A stretch of DNA of 64,000 nt from Exiguobacterium profundum (GTDB lineage: Bacteria; Bacillota; Bacilli; Exiguobacteriales; Exiguobacteriaceae), in assembly GCF_001909285.1 (NCBI RefSeq), contig NZ_MRSV01000001.1:170684-234683 (forward strand), given 5' to 3'. Shown in pieces: positions 60,827 through 64,000 of this stretch. The notes under the pieces were generated by a model. The model saw only the letters and a program-made list of their open reading frames with translations. It searched no databases and was not told where the DNA came from. The position numbers and the translations under genes are program-made. The number at the start of each line of letters is the position of its first letter. The stretch's first letter is position 1.

Positions 60827-61296
60827 GCGGCTTCCACGAGTTGATTCAGTTTGGCATCGTCGAGTTGAAGTGAACTCTCTTTTTTTTTTTCCATCATGCG
60901 AACGATTGCTTTGTCTAAAAAGCCCATTCGTTCAAAGTCGTACCCGCTCCCGACGACCTCGACGAAATAGGCATGTTCGCGCAGCGTGTCACGATAGGCT
61001 TCTTCTAGCTCGCGAATCCGTTCCGACTCTGTCGGTGTCCCGGCACACAAATATAAAGCGAGGGGATGCTCAAGCAAGTGTGCTTCGTGAAGCGTCAACC
61101 ATTCCTTCATCTCGTCTTGGATCGTGCCCATTCGAATTGAGCTCCCGACGATGACGTGATCTACCATCTCCCACGTGACGTTCGGCTCTTCTACGATATT
61201 TTGGACACGAACGTCACCCGATAGACGTTCGGCGAGTAAAGCCGCCACTTTTTTTCTCGTTCCATATCTGGAAGAGTACGCGATTAAAGTACCCAT
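60790..61296 (-). CDS. Flavodoxin-domain protein (HemG-like protoporphyrinogen oxidase type)
   Basis: Flavodoxin-like FMN protein of 168 residues. The phosphate-binding loop is YSSRYGTRKKVA (residues 6-17). VDHVIVGSSIRMGTIQDEMKEWL and CAGTPTES follow, as in the flavodoxin_5/HemG group. It may be a menaquinone-linked protoporphyrinogen oxidase or a general electron carrier. The 3' end, with an A11 run (KKK codons), overlaps the beta-helix gene antisense. ATG at 61296 follows AAAGAGGG. Confidence 0.8.
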   Translation of the reverse strand: MGTLIAYSSRYGTRKKVAALLAERLSGDVRVQNIVEEPNVTWEMVDHVIVGSSIRMGTIQDEMKEWLTLHEAHLLEHPLALYLCAGTPTESERIRELEEAYRDTLREHAYFVEVVGSGYDFERMGFLDKAIVRMMEKKKESSLQLDDAKLNQLVEAAQTSERTRSENP

Positions 61297-61369
61297 GTCG
61301 TTCCCTCTTTTCATGTCAGACGTTACTTACACTATTCCCGAATCATCGAGAGAAGATACGTATGCACTT

Positions 61370-61400
61370 AAAAAAGCTCGCCGTCTGGCGAGCTTTTCGT
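61370..61400 (-). terminator. Terminator after malL
   Basis: Minus-strand AAAGCTCGCCAGACGGCGAGCTTT stem followed by TTTAAG. Confidence 0.88.
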
Positions 61401-63049
61401 CACAGTTTATACACTTGTGCTTCATAAGGACGAAGGGTGAACGCTTCTATCGGTTCCATGTTTCCGATGACACGTTCTTTCACGTCATATGGTAGCTCTC
61501 GTTGTTGTGTCTCGTCGGAGAAGTTACAGAGTACGAGCCATGTCTCACCTTCGAATGAACGTGTGAATGCATAGACCGCCTCATCTTCCGGTAACAACAG
61601 CTCATACTTTCCGTAGACGACGAGCGGTTTCGCTTTACGGAGCGCAATCAACTGACGGTAGTAATGGAAGAGTGAATTCGGATCTTTCCTTGCCGCTTCC
61701 GCATTGATGTCAACAAAGTTCGGGTTGACCTCGATCCATGGCGTCCCTGTCGTAAATCCACCATGTGCTTCGTCTGACCACTGTACCGGTGTACGTGAAT
61801 TGTCACGTCCTCGCTCATGGATGCCACGGAAAATCTCGTCGTGCGTTAACAACCCTTTGGATGTGTAGTCACGGTAGGCGTTCAACGTCTCAATATCTCG
61901 GTACTGATCGATTGATTCAAACGCGACGTTCGTCATGCCGAACTCTTCTCCTTGATAAATGTAAGGCGTCCCTTTCAATAGATGAAGAAGTGTCGCGAGC
62001 ATCTTCCCGGAACGAACGCGATATTCAGGCGAATCGTTTCCAAAGCGTGAGATGGCACGGGGCTGGTCATGGTTACTCCAGTACAGGCTGTTCCATCCTT
62101 CCTCTTCGAGCCCTTCTTGCCAACGCGAGAAGATTGTCTTTAACTCAGTCAACTTCCAGTCTGTCGGATTCCACTTCCCGAAGCTTCCGTTCCCGACGTC
62201 CACATGTTCAAAATGAAAGACCATGTTCAGTTCGTTGCGGTCTTCACCCGTATAAAGTTTGGCTTCCTCCACACTGACCCCTGGCATCTCCCCTACCGTG
62301 ATTGTGTCGTATTTCGATAAGACTTCCCGATTCATCTCCTGCATGAATTCATGGATGCGTGGTCCGTTAAAGAAGAATGGTGTACCGTCACCGAACCCTG
62401 TTCCTTGCGTTTGACCATCTGGATAGCTCGGATTTTTTGAGATCATATTGATAACGTCCATCCGGAACCCGTCGACCCCTTTATCGAGCCAATATGTCAT
62501 GAGGTCATACACTTCACGACGAAGCGTCTCGCTTTCCCAGTTCAAATCCGGTTGTTTCTTACTGAAGAGATGGAGGTAGTACTCATCGCTTGCCTCATCA
62601 TACTGCCAAGCACTGCCTCCGAAGAAAGCCCCCCAGTTCGTCGGTGGCTGACCGTCCTTCCCTTTTTTCCAAATGTAATAGTCACGATATGGGCTGTCTT
62701 TTGAAGAACGCGACTCCATGAACCATTGGTGTTCGTCAGAAGAATGGTTGACGACGAGGTCCATCATGATTTTAATCCCGTGACGGTGTGCTTCTTCAAG
62801 CATCGCATCAAAGTCATCCATCGTACCAAACTCGTCCATGATGGCACGGTAATCACGAATATCGTATCCGTTATCGTCGTTCGGTGAATCGTATACCGGT
62901 GAGAGCCAGATGACGTCGATCCCGAGTTCTGCCAAGTATGACATCTTCTCCGTGATTCCTTGGATGTCGCCAATCCCATCTCCGTTTGAGTCATTGAAGC
63001 TACGTGGATAAATTTGATATACGACCGCTTCTTTCCACCATTGTTTCAT
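61400..63049 (-). CDS. malL: Oligo-1,6-glucosidase (GH13)
   Basis: Cytosolic alpha-glucosidase of 549 residues acting on isomalto-oligosaccharides and related alpha-glucosides. GH13 regions are all present: DLVVNHSS, GFRMDVINMIS with the catalytic Asp nucleophile, the acid Glu in ITVGEMPG and SNHDQPR with the third Asp. The Val after the nucleophile (DVIN) is the residue linked to alpha-1,6 preference in oligo-1,6-glucosidases (alpha-1,4 maltases usually have Ala). ATG at 63049 follows AAGGAGGACATAAC. Divergent from an AraC regulator; a cre-like site lies 30 bases upstream. Confidence 0.92.
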   Translation of the reverse strand: MKQWWKEAVVYQIYPRSFNDSNGDGIGDIQGITEKMSYLAELGIDVIWLSPVYDSPNDDNGYDIRDYRAIMDEFGTMDDFDAMLEEAHRHGIKIMMDLVVNHSSDEHQWFMESRSSKDSPYRDYYIWKKGKDGQPPTNWGAFFGGSAWQYDEASDEYYLHLFSKKQPDLNWESETLRREVYDLMTYWLDKGVDGFRMDVINMISKNPSYPDGQTQGTGFGDGTPFFFNGPRIHEFMQEMNREVLSKYDTITVGEMPGVSVEEAKLYTGEDRNELNMVFHFEHVDVGNGSFGKWNPTDWKLTELKTIFSRWQEGLEEEGWNSLYWSNHDQPRAISRFGNDSPEYRVRSGKMLATLLHLLKGTPYIYQGEEFGMTNVAFESIDQYRDIETLNAYRDYTSKGLLTHDEIFRGIHERGRDNSRTPVQWSDEAHGGFTTGTPWIEVNPNFVDINAEAARKDPNSLFHYYRQLIALRKAKPLVVYGKYELLLPEDEAVYAFTRSFEGETWLVLCNFSDETQQRELPYDVKERVIGNMEPIEAFTLRPYEAQVYKL

Positions 63050-63078
63050 GTTATGTCCTCCTTGAAGTTCGTTTTCCG

Positions 63079-63092
63079 TTTCAACGCTTTCA
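63079..63092 (-). promoter_or_regulatory. cre-like site upstream of malL
   Basis: Minus-strand TGAAAGCGTTGAAA differs from the cre consensus TGWAANCGNTNWCA only at the penultimate base; plausible CcpA site in the malL leader. Confidence 0.5.
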
Positions 63093-63173
63093 TCGTACTG
63101 CCTCCAAGGAATCATGACCATCCATGATATGATTAAGATATGTACAATCTTGCTATTAAAAGAGGAGATTATT

Positions 63174-63998
63174 ATGGAAATCGGCTTTTGTGGCTATTCA
63201 TACCATACAACGACTTATACTTTTCCATTTGCTAATCGACTCGATACGTATCTGATTCGCTTACAAACGGCAGGAACGGCTCGGATTGTGGTCAATGGGG
63301 AAACGATGATCACACGACCTGGTGACGTATTGATTGTTCGTCCGGGTGACTTCTATGAAATGCATGTCGATACACCCGCGAGCGGAGACTATCATATCTT
63401 CTGTACCGGGCATTCAATCGATACATGGTGGCATGCGACTCCACGGGAGCGACTATATGCCATCACTATCGATTCTCGCCTACTCTCACTATGGCAACAC
63501 ATTACGGAAGAAGTGCGCCGTCCACCGTCTGAACAAAGTGCCGTTTTAATTGAAACACTCGTTCAAGCACTTCTGCTCATGCTCGATCGTTCGATTCAAG
63601 ATGTGCATTCCCATGCGCGACCTCCAGTCGTCTCTCGTATGATGCGCTTTATCGAAGCGCACGTCACGAGTGACTTCAAAGTTTCAGACGTCGCCGACGC
63701 CGTCGGACTCAGCGTTTCACGGACCGTTCATCTCTTTAAAGAAGGGACCGGGATGACAATCATCGAATATGCACAATCGATTCGCTTACAGCTTGCCGAA
63801 GAGCAAATGCGCTATACAAAACATTCGTTAGAAACGATAGCGGAACTGTCTGGATTTCGAAGTTACCCATATTTCCACAGAATTTTTAAACGAAAATATG
63901 GCGTCGCACCAGGGGTTTATCGTACTCTTCAACAAAAAAAAAAAAAAAATAAAAAAAGAGTGATCCATTTTTTGATCTGCTCCGTTAGATGGGTGTAA
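63174..63998 (+). CDS. AraC-family regulator with cupin sensor domain
   Basis: Regulator of 274 residues: an N-terminal AraC-ligand-binding cupin (1-105; LITRPGDVLIVRPGDFYEMHV-type strand) and two helix-turn-helix motifs in the C-terminal domain (DVADAVGLSVSRTVHLFKEGTG and ETIAELSGFRSYPYFHRIFKRKYG). AGAGGAG precedes the ATG at 63174. It diverges from malL and most likely activates it in response to an alpha-glucoside. The natural end appears to be near PGVYRTLQQ: a run of 16 A (63934-63949) follows, and one base less would give KKKK then TAA, so the last ~20 residues (NKKRVIHFLICSVRWV) may be a frameshift artefact. Confidence 0.87.
   Translation: MEIGFCGYSYHTTTYTFPFANRLDTYLIRLQTAGTARIVVNGETMITRPGDVLIVRPGDFYEMHVDTPASGDYHIFCTGHSIDTWWHATPRERLYAITIDSRLLSLWQHITEEVRRPPSEQSAVLIETLVQALLLMLDRSIQDVHSHARPPVVSRMMRFIEAHVTSDFKVSDVADAVGLSVSRTVHLFKEGTGMTIIEYAQSIRLQLAEEQMRYTKHSLETIAELSGFRSYPYFHRIFKRKYGVAPGVYRTLQQKKKKNKKRVIHFLICSVRWV
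63934..63949. repeat. 16-base poly(A) run in the AraC gene end
   Basis: The longest homopolymer in the window, inside the last codons of the AraC-family gene and directly before a natural-looking TAA in another frame. Confidence 0.9.
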
Positions 63999-64000
63999 AT

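Overview
The window reads as chromosomal DNA of a low-to-mid GC Firmicute of the order Bacillales, and the protein sequences look most like Exiguobacterium (my judgement from sequence, not a search result). Supporting signs are strong purine-rich ribosome binding sites, sigma-A promoters with 17-base spacers, a tyrosine-type T-box, guanine-type and preQ1-I riboswitches, a BshB2-type bacillithiol deacetylase, LutABC, YneR/YdaG/YojF-type proteins and a Mn-dependent inorganic pyrophosphatase. No phage, IS element, CRISPR array, rRNA or tRNA was seen. Nearly all of the DNA is genes, and every gap is explained by promoters, terminators or leader RNAs.

Layout. 1-3.5 kb (minus): a flavin disulfide oxidoreductase cut by the window edge, a DUF1499 protein and a two-component system. 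3.5-9.4 kb: HAD phosphatase, alpha/beta hydrolase, aromatic amino acid hydroxylase behind a T-box, uracil-DNA glycosylase, azoreductase and MarR regulator. 9.5-15.3 kb: lipid kinase, a GNAT enzyme without a normal start codon, a CBS-domain protein, pyridoxine kinase, YojF-BshB2 and UppP. 15.4-19.3 kb (minus): an MFS exporter with a damaged 5' end, PfpI-family stress protein, 3-methyladenine glycosylase and NhaC antiporter. 19.4-21.8 kb: preQ1 riboswitch and queC-queD-queE-queF, with a duplication that breaks the start of queC. 21.8-31.5 kb: membrane proteins, acetyltransferase, TrmH-type methylase, a sugar PTS IICB, nuclease-fold enzyme, MFS pump, lipase-like protein and nucleobase permease.

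31-42 kb: oxidoreductases, xpt-pbuX behind a guanine-type riboswitch, an ABC-F protein, DUF418 protein, inorganic pyrophosphatase, small proteins, a LacI regulator and a second purine permease flanked by PurR-box-like sites. 42.3-45.2 kb: lutABC (lactate oxidation) with a full-match cre site. 45.2-49.6 kb: PadR plus DUF4097 pair, a sensor kinase interrupted by one in-frame stop, and glucose dehydrogenase. 49.7-58.1 kb: CorC/HlyC-type membrane protein, 5'-3' exonuclease, a VOC dioxygenase divergent from an HxlR regulator, an S66 peptidase preceded by four DnaA boxes, a TPR regulator divergent from an MFS pump, DUF3817 and DoxX. 58.2-64 kb: stress FMN-binding protein, cold-shock protein, a beta-helix protein, flavodoxin and oligo-1,6-glucosidase divergent from an AraC regulator.

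Themes. Purine salvage and transport appear three times under different controls. Three genes encoding stress-type proteins (PfpI/GSP18, glucose dehydrogenase, YdaG/GSP26) each carry a sigma-B-like promoter at nearly the same distance from the start codon. Sugar use is split between the PTS gene and the oligo-1,6-glucosidase/AraC pair. Several genes are damaged or oddly started (GNAT with AUC, MFS, queC, sensor kinase, the AraC tail), and poly(A/T) runs of 10-16 bases are over-represented. These may be real decay, hypermutable tracts or sequencing errors, and the window alone cannot tell which.
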